From assembly GCA_001275005.1 (NCBI GenBank), contig JWZX01001039.1, forward strand, positions 1-23,176: a DNA stretch of 23,176 bases, written 5' to 3'. The translations under genes and the position numbers were made by a program. Within the stretch, counting starts at the first letter, position 1; every line of letters starts with the position of its first letter. This DNA comes from Chrysochromulina tobinii. Lineage: Eukaryota; Haptophyta; Prymnesiales; Chrysochromulinaceae. This document shows, in pieces, positions 9,275 through 17,883 of the stretch. Under the pieces are notes generated by a model that saw only the letters and a list, made by a program, of their open reading frames with translations, was not told the origin of the DNA and did not search any database.

Positions 9275-10660
9275 TCACCACATGAACCTCGCCACGGAGC
9301 CGTCACCCCACGTGTACGGGCGCAGCAGGAAGATCGCGAGCATGGCCGCGTTGAGCGCCGCAAAGACGAGCAGCGGTGGCAGCCAGCCGGTAGGGCCGAT
9401 CAGTGGCGGCGCATGCAGACGGAGCAGCAGCGCAGGCAGCGTGAGGTAGCGCGGCTCGAGCAGCGGAGACGGGACGAGCACCAGCATCGTGCAGACGAGC
9501 AGACCGAGGGTGAGCAGTGAGCCCTGCGCCGCATGCACGCGCGGCCAGAGCAGACTGCCCAGCAGGAGGTGGAGCGGCGTGAGCATGTAGGGCACTATCC
9601 AATGGCGGCCGAGCACGTGGCGCCATAAGTAGAAGGTGACGTGCCGATTGTCGGCCAAAAGGAACGGGTGGCTGAGCGTGCAGTGCGCCGCCGCCAGCAC
9701 GGCGGCGAGCGAGGCGGCAGCGGCGAGCGGTGCGGCGACCGCCGCCGCCATTGCCGCACGGAGCGCGGCTGGTAGCCGGTAGCTCAGTTGCGGCAGGTGG
9801 AAGGGTGCACTCGCGAGGCCAGTGGCATAGAGCACTTGGGCTAGGTGGAAGGCCATCGCGTGGTTCGACTTGTCGCCGACCACCACCCCACCGTTGAGCA
9901 CCACGAAGGCGGCAAAGGCCGCTAATAGCGCGAGCTGCACCGGGTCGCGACGCGCCGCCGTGCCAATGATCTTAGCCAGCGCCGGCGCTGTGCCCTCCTC
10001 GGACCGGAGCGTCGGCGGCCGCCCTAGCAGCACCTCTGCAATTGCTGCCGGCAGCGCAGCGTGCTTCGTCAGCACGCCGCGGGCCTGGAGCTCGCCGAGG
10101 GCGCCAGCAGCGACGGCGAACGCGACCCACACGGCATTCGTCTGACGAAAGCCGATCGCAAGTGCGGCCGCGACCGCACGGCCAAGCTGCTGCGCTCGGC
10201 TGTCCGATGTTGACAGCGCGCTTTGATAAGAGAGCAGCACCAGGAGCAGCACGCTGCACGTGGCCAGCGAGTCTGTGTAGTACAAAAAGTGGAAGAAGAA
10301 GTGGGTCGGCAGCAGGCTGAGCACTGCCGCATTCCATGCGAGGTCCGCCTCCGAGGTGGTCGGGTGCAGCACGGCTAGCAGCGAACGCAACAGCCACGGC
10401 GTCGCGAGTGCTGGAAGCATGTTGACGGCGCGAAGCGTTGGCAATCCGCAATCTCCGACCTTGGCGGCCATCACTCCGAATATGTACAGCCCAGGGAACG
10501 TCGTGATCTTCGAGTCCCACTCGTTCCAACGCCCTTGACAGTAGAGCTGCGTCTGGCCCGAGTGAAATGGCTCGTCCATGTACGGCTCGGGCAACGTGCG
10601 ATTGAACGAAGCGTACAGGACGGCCAGCACGAGGGCGTTTGCGGCGAAGAGCGCCAACAT
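9275..10660 (-). CDS. ALG10: dolichyl-P-glucose alpha-1,2-glucosyltransferase ALG10
   Basis: This ER membrane GT59 enzyme adds the third, terminal glucose to the lipid-linked oligosaccharide before N-glycan transfer by oligosaccharyltransferase. The 461-residue protein (animal forms about 473) starts at the first in-frame ATG (10660), just before a hydrophobic helix. The frame upstream is closed by a TGA and the only earlier codons are non-AUG. Family landmarks are EPYMDEPFHSGQTQLYCQG and EWDSKITTFPGLYIFG near the N-terminus, LADNRHVTFYLWRHVLGRH in the luminal loop, repeated hydrophobic membrane helices throughout, LEPRYLTLP, and the characteristic RFMW C-terminus. It is intronless. It shares a short divergent promoter with the Tic110-like gene and converges on the P5A ATPase. 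The identification is secure. Confidence 0.95.
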   Translation of the reverse strand: MLALFAANALVLAVLYASFNRTLPEPYMDEPFHSGQTQLYCQGRWNEWDSKITTFPGLYIFGVMAAKVGDCGLPTLRAVNMLPALATPWLLRSLLAVLHPTTSEADLAWNAAVLSLLPTHFFFHFLYYTDSLATCSVLLLVLLSYQSALSTSDSRAQQLGRAVAAALAIGFRQTNAVWVAFAVAAGALGELQARGVLTKHAALPAAIAEVLLGRPPTLRSEEGTAPALAKIIGTAARRDPVQLALLAAFAAFVVLNGGVVVGDKSNHAMAFHLAQVLYATGLASAPFHLPQLSYRLPAALRAAMAAAVAAPLAAAASLAAVLAAAHCTLSHPFLLADNRHVTFYLWRHVLGRHWIVPYMLTPLHLLLGSLLWPRVHAAQGSLLTLGLLVCTMLVLVPSPLLEPRYLTLPALLLRLHAPPLIGPTGWLPPLLVFAALNAAMLAIFLLRPYTWGDGSVARFMW

Positions 10661-10838
10661 CTCGCTTCTCGATGAAGCATCCGATTCACGTGAACACAAA
10701 TTTCACACATGGGGAAAGTTGCCCCAGCAAAATCTCTCTGCTTCTGAAGAGGCGCTCCGACGTTCGCGGCGAAGCCTGCTGTGAATAATCTGCCAGGTCC
10801 GCAATCTCCGACTCCTCATCGTCCGTGCAGCGAGGCCC
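10661..10838. promoter_or_regulatory. divergent promoter, ALG10 / Tic110-like
   Basis: The 178 bp between two oppositely oriented start codons must serve both genes. It contains the palindrome TTCACGTGAA at 10685-10694 with a CACGTG core, 25 bp from the ALG10 start, and TTTCACAC at 10701-10708, 131 bp from the Tic110-like start. The middle is AT-richer (CAAATTTCACACATGGGG). No obvious TATA box is seen on either strand. Confidence 0.6.
10685..10694. promoter_or_regulatory. G-box palindrome TTCACGTGAA
   Basis: A perfect 10-bp palindrome in the divergent promoter, identical over 11 bp (TTCACGTGAAC) to the site at 1244-1254 before the SFI1-like gene. It is probably a bHLH/bZIP-type site; function is inferred from the core only. 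Confidence 0.5.
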
Positions 10839-12980
10839 ATGGCGGCATCTAGGCGCACCGCAGCGCTGTGTCTATTGCCCTGCTGCGCTGCGGCCTTCCA
10901 GGGCTCGCCGGCCGCGGCCGTCGGCTCGACGCGTCGGCCCGCCGTGCGCCATCTGGGCGCTGGCGTCATCGGGCCGGCCACGCCGCTGCCCGCGATCGCC
11001 GCCATTGCCACCGCGACCGGCGAATCCGCCGCCTGCGTGCAGCGTTCGCACTCGGCGCGCATGTTCTCGGAGCCACCTCCGACGGCGGCGGACGACGAGG
11101 ACGACGTGTTCGCGCAGATCAGCGCGCAGCTCACGCCCATGCAGAAGCGCCTGCGCGGCATCGGTCCGTTTGCGATGGGTGTGACCACGAACGGCGTCAC
11201 GGTGCTCTCGGCGCTGATCGCGTGGTTCCTCACCCCACCGGCGGGGCGCATCGCGTCGCTGGGCAGCTTGCTCGGCGGCGGCGTAGCCGGCAGCCTCGTC
11301 AGCAAGTCGCTGACCAAGCAGCGCAAGGCCGTCGTGCCCGCGGTGATCGCCGACATGGTGCGCGAGGTCGGCCTCCAAGGCCTCAAGCCGGCGGACGTGG
11401 CGAAGCTGCAGGAACGGTACGACGTGAACCCGGCAGAGTTCGAGGCGCAGCTCTCAGAGGTCTACAGGAAGTACCTGCGTATGCTCCTCGACTCGGAGGA
11501 GAACACGCCTGCCCAGATCTCACAGCTCGGCCAGCTGCGCCGCGGCATCGGGCTGCGCTGGAACGCGACGGAGGCGGTCCACGAGCAAACGGTGCAGGCA
11601 TTCTTGAAGGAGTCGGAGCTGACCCTGGAGGCCCACGCGCCCGATTCGCTGCCCGCGGAGCTCTCGGCGCTGCTCTGGCTCTCGTCCGGCCTCTTTAGCA
11701 CGAGCAAGGGGCAAGCGTCGACGGAGGCGGTGCAGCAAGCGTTGCAGCTGGATGGGCGCGAGGCCGCGCGCCTTGTGGCGAGCGTGTCGACGCCCTTTTA
11801 CCGGCAGGCGGTGACGCGGGCGGTGGGCAAGTACAACCGCACCGAGGCGCCCGAGAAGCTGCGCACCGCGCGCGGCGCCCTCTGCCTGAGCGAGCAGGCG
11901 GCCGCCGCCGTGCATGCGGAGATTTATGACGCGCAGCTGCGGGTGCTCCTGCCCGATGGGAGTGCACGGCTGGACGAGGCGGCGATGGAGCTGCTCGGCG
12001 AGCTCGAGGGCATCCTGCAGGTGCGCTCGGCCAGCACGCGGCTGCAGGCGGTCACGCAGCCGCTGTTCGTCGAGGCGCTCAAGACGACGCTCGAGCAGGC
12101 GTACGACTCGATGGCCACGAAACCGTCAGCCGTGCGCGTGTGGGGAACGCTCGCGCTTCGTCAGGCCGAGCTCGCTCTGCCGACCGAGGTGGCGCAGGCG
12201 AGCGTGACCGAGGAGGCCCGCAGGCTCCTCACACGCCGGCTCGCGAACGCGGCCGAGCTGCATGCCAAGGGCCTCTCGGCCACCGGCCAGGCGGAGTTGG
12301 TCAAGCTCGTGCAGTACGCCCAGTTCTTGGGCGAGATGATGACCGTCTCGGGCGGCTTTGGGACCACTCCTGCAGCCGATCTCGCGAGCCGGTACCTCGG
12401 CGCCCTCCCACTGCCCGCCGAGGCGGAGGCGAGCGCGGCGGCGCTCCAAGAGGCTGCAAGGGGCGTGCCCGAACTCGAAGCCCTCCAGTCGCTTCTCACG
12501 TCGATGCTCTGCCTGAGCGACCCCGCCTACGCGAGCGCGCGCCAGCAGTACTCGGCCCAGCTCGACGCCACCCTCGACGGCGGCCGGTTTGACGAGGCGG
12601 CGGGCTCGCGGCTCGATGCACTCGCCGCACAGCTCGGCCTCCCGCCCGCCCTCGCGCAGAAGCTCGGCGTCGACGCCTACTACGGATGGCTCGTCGATAC
12701 GACCGAGACGTGCGACACGAGCGGGAGCTGTACCGCGCGGCTCGAGGCCTGTGCCGCCGTGCGCTCGACGCTCCGCGTCGGCCTCGCAGCGCTCGGCGAG
12801 CTCCATGCCAACACGGGAGTCGACGAGATGCTCCTGAGCACGGTCGTCGGGCAGCTGCTCGAGGAGGAGGCTCCTCTGACCGCCGCCGCCGAGCAGACGA
12901 TTGCGTACCTGGAGCGCCAGCTCGGCGCGCGCCCCGGCGTAGTCGCGGCCATCCTCGCCGGCGCCGCCGACGCGGACTGA
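10839..12980 (+). CDS. TIC110: Tic110-like plastid inner-envelope translocon protein
   Basis: A 713-residue protein. Residues 1-19 form a signal peptide ending CCAAA, followed by Phe20, which fits the bipartite A|F targeting motif of red secondary plastids. Residues 20 to about 80 are rich in Ala, Arg, Ser and Thr, as expected of a transit peptide. Two hydrophobic segments follow (about 108-133 and 140-155), then an all-helical region of some 550 residues. Stretches such as LKPADVAKLQERYDVN with EVYRKYLRMLL, and EIYDAQLRVLLPDG, resemble the helical repeats of Tic110, which forms a stromal scaffold at the TIC translocon recruiting chaperones. Plant Tic110 is about 1000 residues and red-lineage versions are shorter. 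The family call rests on pattern recognition of diverged repeats, so a different envelope-associated helical protein is possible. Plastid targeting is better supported than the exact family. Confidence 0.7.
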   Translation: MAASRRTAALCLLPCCAAAFQGSPAAAVGSTRRPAVRHLGAGVIGPATPLPAIAAIATATGESAACVQRSHSARMFSEPPPTAADDEDDVFAQISAQLTPMQKRLRGIGPFAMGVTTNGVTVLSALIAWFLTPPAGRIASLGSLLGGGVAGSLVSKSLTKQRKAVVPAVIADMVREVGLQGLKPADVAKLQERYDVNPAEFEAQLSEVYRKYLRMLLDSEENTPAQISQLGQLRRGIGLRWNATEAVHEQTVQAFLKESELTLEAHAPDSLPAELSALLWLSSGLFSTSKGQASTEAVQQALQLDGREAARLVASVSTPFYRQAVTRAVGKYNRTEAPEKLRTARGALCLSEQAAAAVHAEIYDAQLRVLLPDGSARLDEAAMELLGELEGILQVRSASTRLQAVTQPLFVEALKTTLEQAYDSMATKPSAVRVWGTLALRQAELALPTEVAQASVTEEARRLLTRRLANAAELHAKGLSATGQAELVKLVQYAQFLGEMMTVSGGFGTTPAADLASRYLGALPLPAEAEASAAALQEAARGVPELEALQSLLTSMLCLSDPAYASARQQYSAQLDATLDGGRFDEAAGSRLDALAAQLGLPPALAQKLGVDAYYGWLVDTTETCDTSGSCTARLEACAAVRSTLRVGLAALGELHANTGVDEMLLSTVVGQLLEEEAPLTAAAEQTIAYLERQLGARPGVVAAILAGAADAD

Positions 12981-13016
12981 GCGCGAGCGCGTCGCCACGC
13001 CAGCGGCCCGCGAGTC

Positions 13017-13095
13017 GAGCGCCATGACGAGCGCCCCCGCCCCCTCAGCGCGGCCCCGAGCGCCATGACGAGCGCCCCGCCCCCTCAGCGCGGCC
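13017..13095. repeat. tandem duplication, 41-bp period
   Basis: Copies at 13017-13055 and 13058-13095 both read GAGCGCCATGACGAGCG, then a C run, then CCTCAGCGCGGCC. They differ only by one C in the run. It lies just after the Tic110-like stop and is a recent local duplication with no evident function. Confidence 0.9.
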
Positions 13096-13334
13096 GTGTC
13101 GCGCGTGGCGTCTGACGCCGTGACGCGCACAGCCTGGAAGCCATCGAATTATGAGAGAAGGCATGCAAGCGAGGCGGCGCGCTTGAGAGGCAAGGTACAG
13201 AGGGCGCAGGTATTCATGTGGGAGCCGAGCATAGAGAGAACTGCGTGTGGGCGAACGCGTGTGCGAGATAAGTGCGAGATGGATCTGCGAAAACGTCGGT
13301 GCACAGCCACTGTACCGTCCACCTCGCACCTGCC

Positions 13335-13373
13335 CATACGGATGCGGATGCGGATGCGTACATACGGATGCGG
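13335..13373. repeat. ATACGGATGCGG hexamer-type repeat
   Basis: CATACGGATGC followed by two further GGATGC units, then CATACGGATGCGG again. A short microsatellite-like tract in the presumed kinase promoter. Confidence 0.8.
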
Positions 13374-13378
13374 TTACC

Positions 13379-13386
13379 ATTCACAC
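13379..13386 (+). promoter_or_regulatory. ATTCACAC upstream element, kinase gene
   Basis: This copy of the TTCACAC heptamer lies 82 bp before ATG 13468. Its recurrence before four neighbouring genes suggests an initiator-like or leader element, which is inference. Confidence 0.35.
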
Positions 13387-13467
13387 TTCTACCGAGTGTT
13401 AGACAAACTGTACCGGTAACACACGAGGCTCGGCGCTCACCTCTCCGACCGACCTCCGACCCCGCCG

Positions 13468-15675
13468 ATGTCAAGGAGCGGGCTCTTCTCGACCGAGTCG
13501 GACCTCGATACCAGCCCTCCGGCCGCTGCGGCTCCGTCGCCCGACCTGTCGAATACGCCTCCGTTGCCTGCATTCTCTCTCTCGGACAAGGAGAAGGACA
13601 ACCAGCTTTCGATCTTGCTCCGCCTCCTGCAGCGCGCATCGCGCAGCCCGGAGGAGATGATCGAGGGCGCGCTCGAGCTCTCTCTCGTCGGCTTACTCTC
13701 TCGCGGCGTTCTCGAGGGCCTTTGCAAGTCGGTTGGCCTCGGCGATGCGCAGAGCGCCTCGGTGCTCGGCCTGCAGAGTCAGCATGCGCTGGCTCTCACG
13801 CAGATGCAGCGCGTGGCCGCCGGCGCACCGGCGCCCGCGCCGATGGCGCCGGTGTCGATTCGTACGCTGCTCGAGGCGCCGATCGACCTGCCGCAGCTGG
13901 GCGGTGGCGCCTCGTCATCGACGGCGCTCTCGCTGCGCGGCGCTCCCGCGGCGCTCCCGTCGACGTGCGGCCCGTCGTCGGGCCCGGGCGGGTCGCCGTG
14001 GGATAGCCTGCTGAGTCCGACGGCCGCGAGCTCGTTCGGGCTGGGCTCATTTGCGGTCGCGTCACGGTTCACGTCCGAGTTCACGCTGCTCGAGCGCCTC
14101 GGCCAGGGCGGCGGCGGCGCCGTCTTCCGCGCGCGCAACATCCTCGATGGCACCGAGTATGCGATCAAGCGCGTGTTCTTTTGGAGTCGGCCCGGCTCGT
14201 CGGCGCAGTCCGAGGTGGCGGCACAGCGCGTGCTGCGCGAGGTGCGCGCGCTCGCACGCCTCAACCATCCCAACGTCTGCCGGTACCACTCGGCATGGAT
14301 CGAGACGGATTGGCCTTCATTCTTCGACAACGTCGTCGCTGGCGCCACCTCGGTCTCCGCCGCCGGGCGCCAACAGCCCGGGACGCCTCTCAAGCGCACG
14401 GGCAGCTTGAAGCTGCTCAAGGCGTCGGGTGCCGCCACAGACCTCCCCTTGAGCGAGAGCGGCGCGAGTGGCACGAGCGGACCCGAGCTGACGAATCCCA
14501 ACTTGACGAATTCGTACTTGACGAATCCGAACCAGTCGCTCGGCTCGATGGAGGACTTGTTGCTTGCGCGCCAGGACGCGTTGCTTGGGCTGGGGGCGCT
14601 CAATACAGCGCGCATTGGGCTCAGCCCCCGCGCGCCGCCGCGCCGGTCGGAGCGCGCCGGCGTCGCGGGCGGCGAGCACGACGAGTCCAGCGAAGAGTTT
14701 AGCCGCTCGGGTGGCAGCTGGTCCGAGTCGACAGATCCTGCGGACGATTGGAGTGGTGGAGGCGGTGGCCCCCCGGCGGCGGCGCCCCGGGCGCAGCCCT
14801 CGATGCGGCCGAAGCCGCCGTCGACGACGGCGCCCTCCTTGTTGCACCAGTGGGCGTATCGCAAGTCCCTCTTCATCCAGATGGAGCTGTGCGACGCGCG
14901 CTCGCTCAAGGATTATCTCGAGGAGCGCGACTGCGCTCTCAGCCGCCAACGGAGCGGCTCGTCGACGAGCAGCCGGGCGACAACGATGACGAGCGGCGGC
15001 GGCGGCGGCGGCGTGAGTCGGCTCGACGAGGCGAGATCGCTCGCGGTGCTTGTGCAGATCGTCCAGGGGCTCGAGCACGTCCACGCATGCGGCATCGTGC
15101 ACCGCGACCTCAAGCCATCCAACTGCTGCTTCGACCAAGGGGGCACACTCAAGCTGATGGACTTTGGACTCTCAAAGCAGCGCGCGGACCGAGAGCAGTT
15201 CCAGCAGGCGAGCCAGGACGACAGCGGCAGCTTCCACAACGGCGCGAGGACGGCCAGCTATCCGATTGTCGACCTGTTGGGCATCGGCAGCGCGGGCTTC
15301 AACACAGCAGGCACGGGCACTCCGTCGTACGCCGCGCCGGAGCAGATGCAAGGCGGCGCGGTGCTGCCCGCGTGCGACATGTTCCCGCTCGGGCTCATCG
15401 CCTTTGAACTCTTCCATGCCTTTGGCTCGGCCATGGAGCGCGCCAAGACGTTTGCAGAGCTGCGCGCGCACCGGCTGCCGCCGAGCTTCGTGCAGGCGCA
15501 GCCGACGCTCGCGTCGCTCATAGGTCGGCTGCTCTCGGAGGCGCCCTCCGAGCGACCCAACTGCTCCGATGTGCTCAATGTCATCCAACCTACGCCTGGA
15601 CCTTCATTCGGTCCGGGCATGTCGACCGCGTCGGGTGGCGGCGGCGGCGGCGGTGGCGGTGGCGGCGGTGGCGGC

Positions 15676-15713
<38 letters not shown>

Positions 15714-16266
15714 CGGTGGTGGCTTTGGCGGCAGTGGTGGCGGTGGCGGCAGCAGCCGCGCCGCCTCGCCGTCACCGCTCTTTGGAGGAGACTCAAGCCA
15801 CATCTCTGAGATTGGCTCTCAAGATACCACCGCCTCACAGCTCGCGTCGATGCTCGGCTCGCGTCTCGCGTCGGAGCGCGCGTCGCAGCGAGGCTCAAGG
15901 CATGGATCACTGCACACGTCGCCGGTGATGCAACCACCGGAGCCGCCACCGCTGCCTCACGGCTGCACGACGCCCCTCGGCTCGCCGCTCGTGATGCCGC
16001 TGCGCGTGAGCGTGTCCGCCGTGCCGCCGCCGACGACGCTGCTCCCGGGACCGCCTCCCTGCCCACCCACGCCACCGCCCTCGTTTGCGCCACTCGAGAT
16101 ATCCGGCGTCCTCTTTGACAGCCTCTCCGGAGTGTCGGAGACCGACTCGCCCAACCCGGCGCGCAGGGCGAGCGCCGTCGCGGCACTCCGACGCCGGCAC
16201 ACGATTGAGCTCGAACTGCTCGCCGCGGAGCTTCGCGCGGACGAGGAGCACGAGGGCCGTCGTTGA
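13468..16266 (+). CDS. EIF2AK: eIF2-alpha kinase, HRI-like
   Basis: A 932-residue Ser/Thr kinase of the family that phosphorylates eIF2-alpha to dampen translation under stress. An N-terminal helical region with DNQLSILLRLLQRA (about 47-60) and LVGLLSRGVLEGL resembles the N-terminal domain of HRI. No membrane segment (PERK), RNA-binding domain (PKR) or RWD domain (GCN2) is seen. The kinase domain starts at F201: LGQGGGGAVF loop, Lys234 in YAIKR, then REVRALARLNHPNVCRYHSAW, a signature of these kinases. A roughly 180-residue insert follows before FIQMELCDARSLKDYL, then HRDLKPSN with Asp547, MDFGLS with Asp565, GTGTPSYAAPEQ, and LGLIAFELFHAF...MERAKTF. The insert carries three LTN repeats, and the C-terminal tail has 30 consecutive Gly. 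Kinase and eIF2AK class are secure; HRI subtype is likely; haem binding cannot be judged. Confidence 0.88.
14488..14532 (+). repeat. three 15-bp repeats in the kinase insert
   Basis: Three head-to-tail units of (C/T)TGACGAAT plus six variable bases at 14488-14502, 14503-14517 and 14518-14532. They encode LTNPN, LTNSY and LTNPN inside the insert between the two kinase lobes. Confidence 0.9.
15634..15753 (+). repeat. poly-Gly (GGC/GGT) tract in the kinase tail
   Basis: Thirty uninterrupted Gly codons (15634-15723) followed by Phe and a Gly/Ser stretch, just after the kinase domain. It is a trinucleotide microsatellite and probably length-variable. The complementary strand reads as poly-Pro, which explains the Pro-rich open frames there. 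Confidence 0.95.
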
Positions 16267-16386
16267 CGCGATGGTCGCGTTGACGCGTTCTCGCCCTTGG
16301 TGCACACCTCAGGGCGCGTTCGCGGTGACGGTGTGAACGCCTGCAGGCACAACAACGATTACAAGCTCGCAACTGTACAATCACAT

Positions 16387-16428
16387 CCTAGACTCGCGTG
16401 GCCTAGACTCGCATGGCCTAGATTCGCC
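16387..16428. repeat. three 15-bp tandem repeats before the GT61 gene
   Basis: CCTAGACTCGCGTGG, CCTAGACTCGCATGG and CCTAGATTCGCC lie head to tail with a 15-bp period, about 85-125 bp upstream of the GT61 start. An AT-rich CTTTTAATAG follows at about 16434 and could be a TATA-like element. Confidence 0.85.
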
Positions 16429-16503
16429 TACCCCTTTTAATAGAAAGAACCTCGAATACACGCACAAAGCACGTTCAAAAGCGCCGCCTTCGCGATCCCT
16501 TTT

Positions 16504-16511
16504 GTTCACAC
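16504..16511 (+). promoter_or_regulatory. GTTCACAC element at GT61 start
   Basis: This copy of TTCACAC ends one base before the ATG at 16513. If it marks a transcription start, the leader would be almost absent and translation might begin further in. See the motif finding. Confidence 0.3.
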
Positions 16512-16512
16512 G

Positions 16513-17883
16513 ATGGCGAAGCTCTCCCTCGCCGACCTTACCGCGACGCCGGTCACATGCTCGCCACCCGTGAGCGTCGACGGGAGCAGAACGCGACGTC
16601 GCGTGTACAATATCACCTCGGACCCCGATTTGAGCGTCATCTGGAGCCAGAGCTTTCGCGCCTTTGCCGAGGAGGAGCCACTCTCGGTCATGCCTCCTGC
16701 CATACTGTGCCGCTGGCTATCGCCTCAGCAATTTCCCTTTTGCCGCAGCCACCGCCTGGAGCACATCGATCGACAGCGTCAATGGCGCTCTGCAATCGTG
16801 CATCCGTCGGATGCTGCTTCTTCGGCAGCAGTTGAGGCGGCGGAGAGCCGAGCATCACGGCTGAGTGCAGGTCCTCGAAACACGCTAATGCTAGTGAGCA
16901 TGCCGTGCGCATTCGTCGACAGCGGCGCAAACTATGCTGGCGCGCTCTATGACGCAACTCGCATCCTCAATGCGCAGCACCGTGGTGCGACGCCTCGGTA
17001 CGCGCGTGGGCCCGTCCGCCGTTACGAGATCGCGGCCGTCGGCCTCACTCCATATGGCCACCTGCCCGATGCGCATTTCTATGCGAGCACAGCTCCGTGG
17101 GTGCTGCAGCTCGTGCACCTTCTCCCGCCCAACGTGCCCATCCTCGTCGCACTCAGCAGCCGCCTGCGCGAGCTCTATGCGCATTTGGGCGTCGACGCGG
17201 AGCGGCTGCACGAACTGCCGCCGAATGGCGCCGCCTACGCGGACCGACTGCTCTCGCTCGTAACGACCCCATTTGGCGCGCTCGAGCCGCTCGGCGCGGC
17301 GGCGCTGCGCCGCGTACGCACGCGCTTCGTACCAGTCCCCGCGCCGCCTGAGCAGCGCACGCGTCTCATCTATTTGAGTCGCCGCTCACTCTCGCCGCGC
17401 AGAAATCTGCGCAACGAGATCGAGTTGCTCGCCGCGCTGCGCCACACGCTGCAGCTACAACCGGCGCCGGCCGTGCACACGCTCGAGGTCTTCGATGGCG
17501 CGAGCGGGCAGCGGCTGGTGGACGTTGCGAGGCGCTTCTCGCAGGCGGCGTTGCTCACCGGTCCGCACGGTGGCGCCTTCCTGAACGCAATCTATTGCTC
17601 GCCGGGCACGCCCATCGTCGAGATTGGGTACAAAAGCGCGTCGCCTATGGCGTACCCGAGCTACTACCACACGATGGCGCGCCGGCTGGGCCTCGCCTTT
17701 TGGGTCGTGCTGGGCGAGGGCGCCTATGATCGGCCCATTACGGCGCCCGTGAGCGAGGTCGCCGCCTTGGTAGGGGCCTTGCTTGCGAGGGGGCGCCGCC
17801 CCGCCGGCTCTGATCACAAGGCCGTCTACGCGCCATTGGAGAAGACAACGGTGGGCATCGACGAGGACAATTTTGCGCCTTGA
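16513..17883 (+). CDS. GT61-family (DUF563) glycosyltransferase
   Basis: A 456-residue protein of the GT61 family, which includes plant core xylosyltransferases, EOGT (O-GlcNAc on EGF domains) and POMGNT2. The C-terminal half has the family pattern: RLIYLSRRSLSPRRNLRNE, then LEVFDG, then QRLVDVARRFSQAALLTGPHG. His352 lies in GPHGGAF (350-356), followed by IYCSPGTPIVEIG. The N-terminal half includes ALYDATRILNA and a segment typical of DUF563 (HLPPNVPILVAL-like). Family members usually enter the ER/Golgi lumen, but no signal peptide or membrane anchor is visible from this ATG. Either an upstream coding exon is missing or targeting is atypical. Acceptor and sugar cannot be named from sequence. 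Family membership is well supported. Confidence 0.82.
   Translation: MAKLSLADLTATPVTCSPPVSVDGSRTRRRVYNITSDPDLSVIWSQSFRAFAEEEPLSVMPPAILCRWLSPQQFPFCRSHRLEHIDRQRQWRSAIVHPSDAASSAAVEAAESRASRLSAGPRNTLMLVSMPCAFVDSGANYAGALYDATRILNAQHRGATPRYARGPVRRYEIAAVGLTPYGHLPDAHFYASTAPWVLQLVHLLPPNVPILVALSSRLRELYAHLGVDAERLHELPPNGAAYADRLLSLVTTPFGALEPLGAAALRRVRTRFVPVPAPPEQRTRLIYLSRRSLSPRRNLRNEIELLAALRHTLQLQPAPAVHTLEVFDGASGQRLVDVARRFSQAALLTGPHGGAFLNAIYCSPGTPIVEIGYKSASPMAYPSYYHTMARRLGLAFWVVLGEGAYDRPITAPVSEVAALVGALLARGRRPAGSDHKAVYAPLEKTTVGIDEDNFAP

Larger units (their letters stand above)
12981..13467. other. intergenic region before the eIF2-alpha kinase
   Basis: These 487 bp hold a duplicated GC-rich 39/38-bp unit at the left, a GGATGC hexamer repeat near 13335-13373, and an ATTCACAC element at 13379-13386, 82 bp before the kinase start. 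Short open frames here show no family resemblance. No RNA gene is seen. Confidence 0.6.

Noticed and set aside
10661-10699. Longer ALG10 start 13 codons upstream
   Set aside because: The codon at 10699 on the minus strand is TTG, not ATG, and a TGA lies just above it; the first AUG is at 10660, as expected for the family.
15258-15803. Long minus-strand open frame with poly-Pro opposite the kinase
   Set aside because: It is the complement of the poly-Gly codon run; no domain is recognisable and the plus strand has a convincing kinase.
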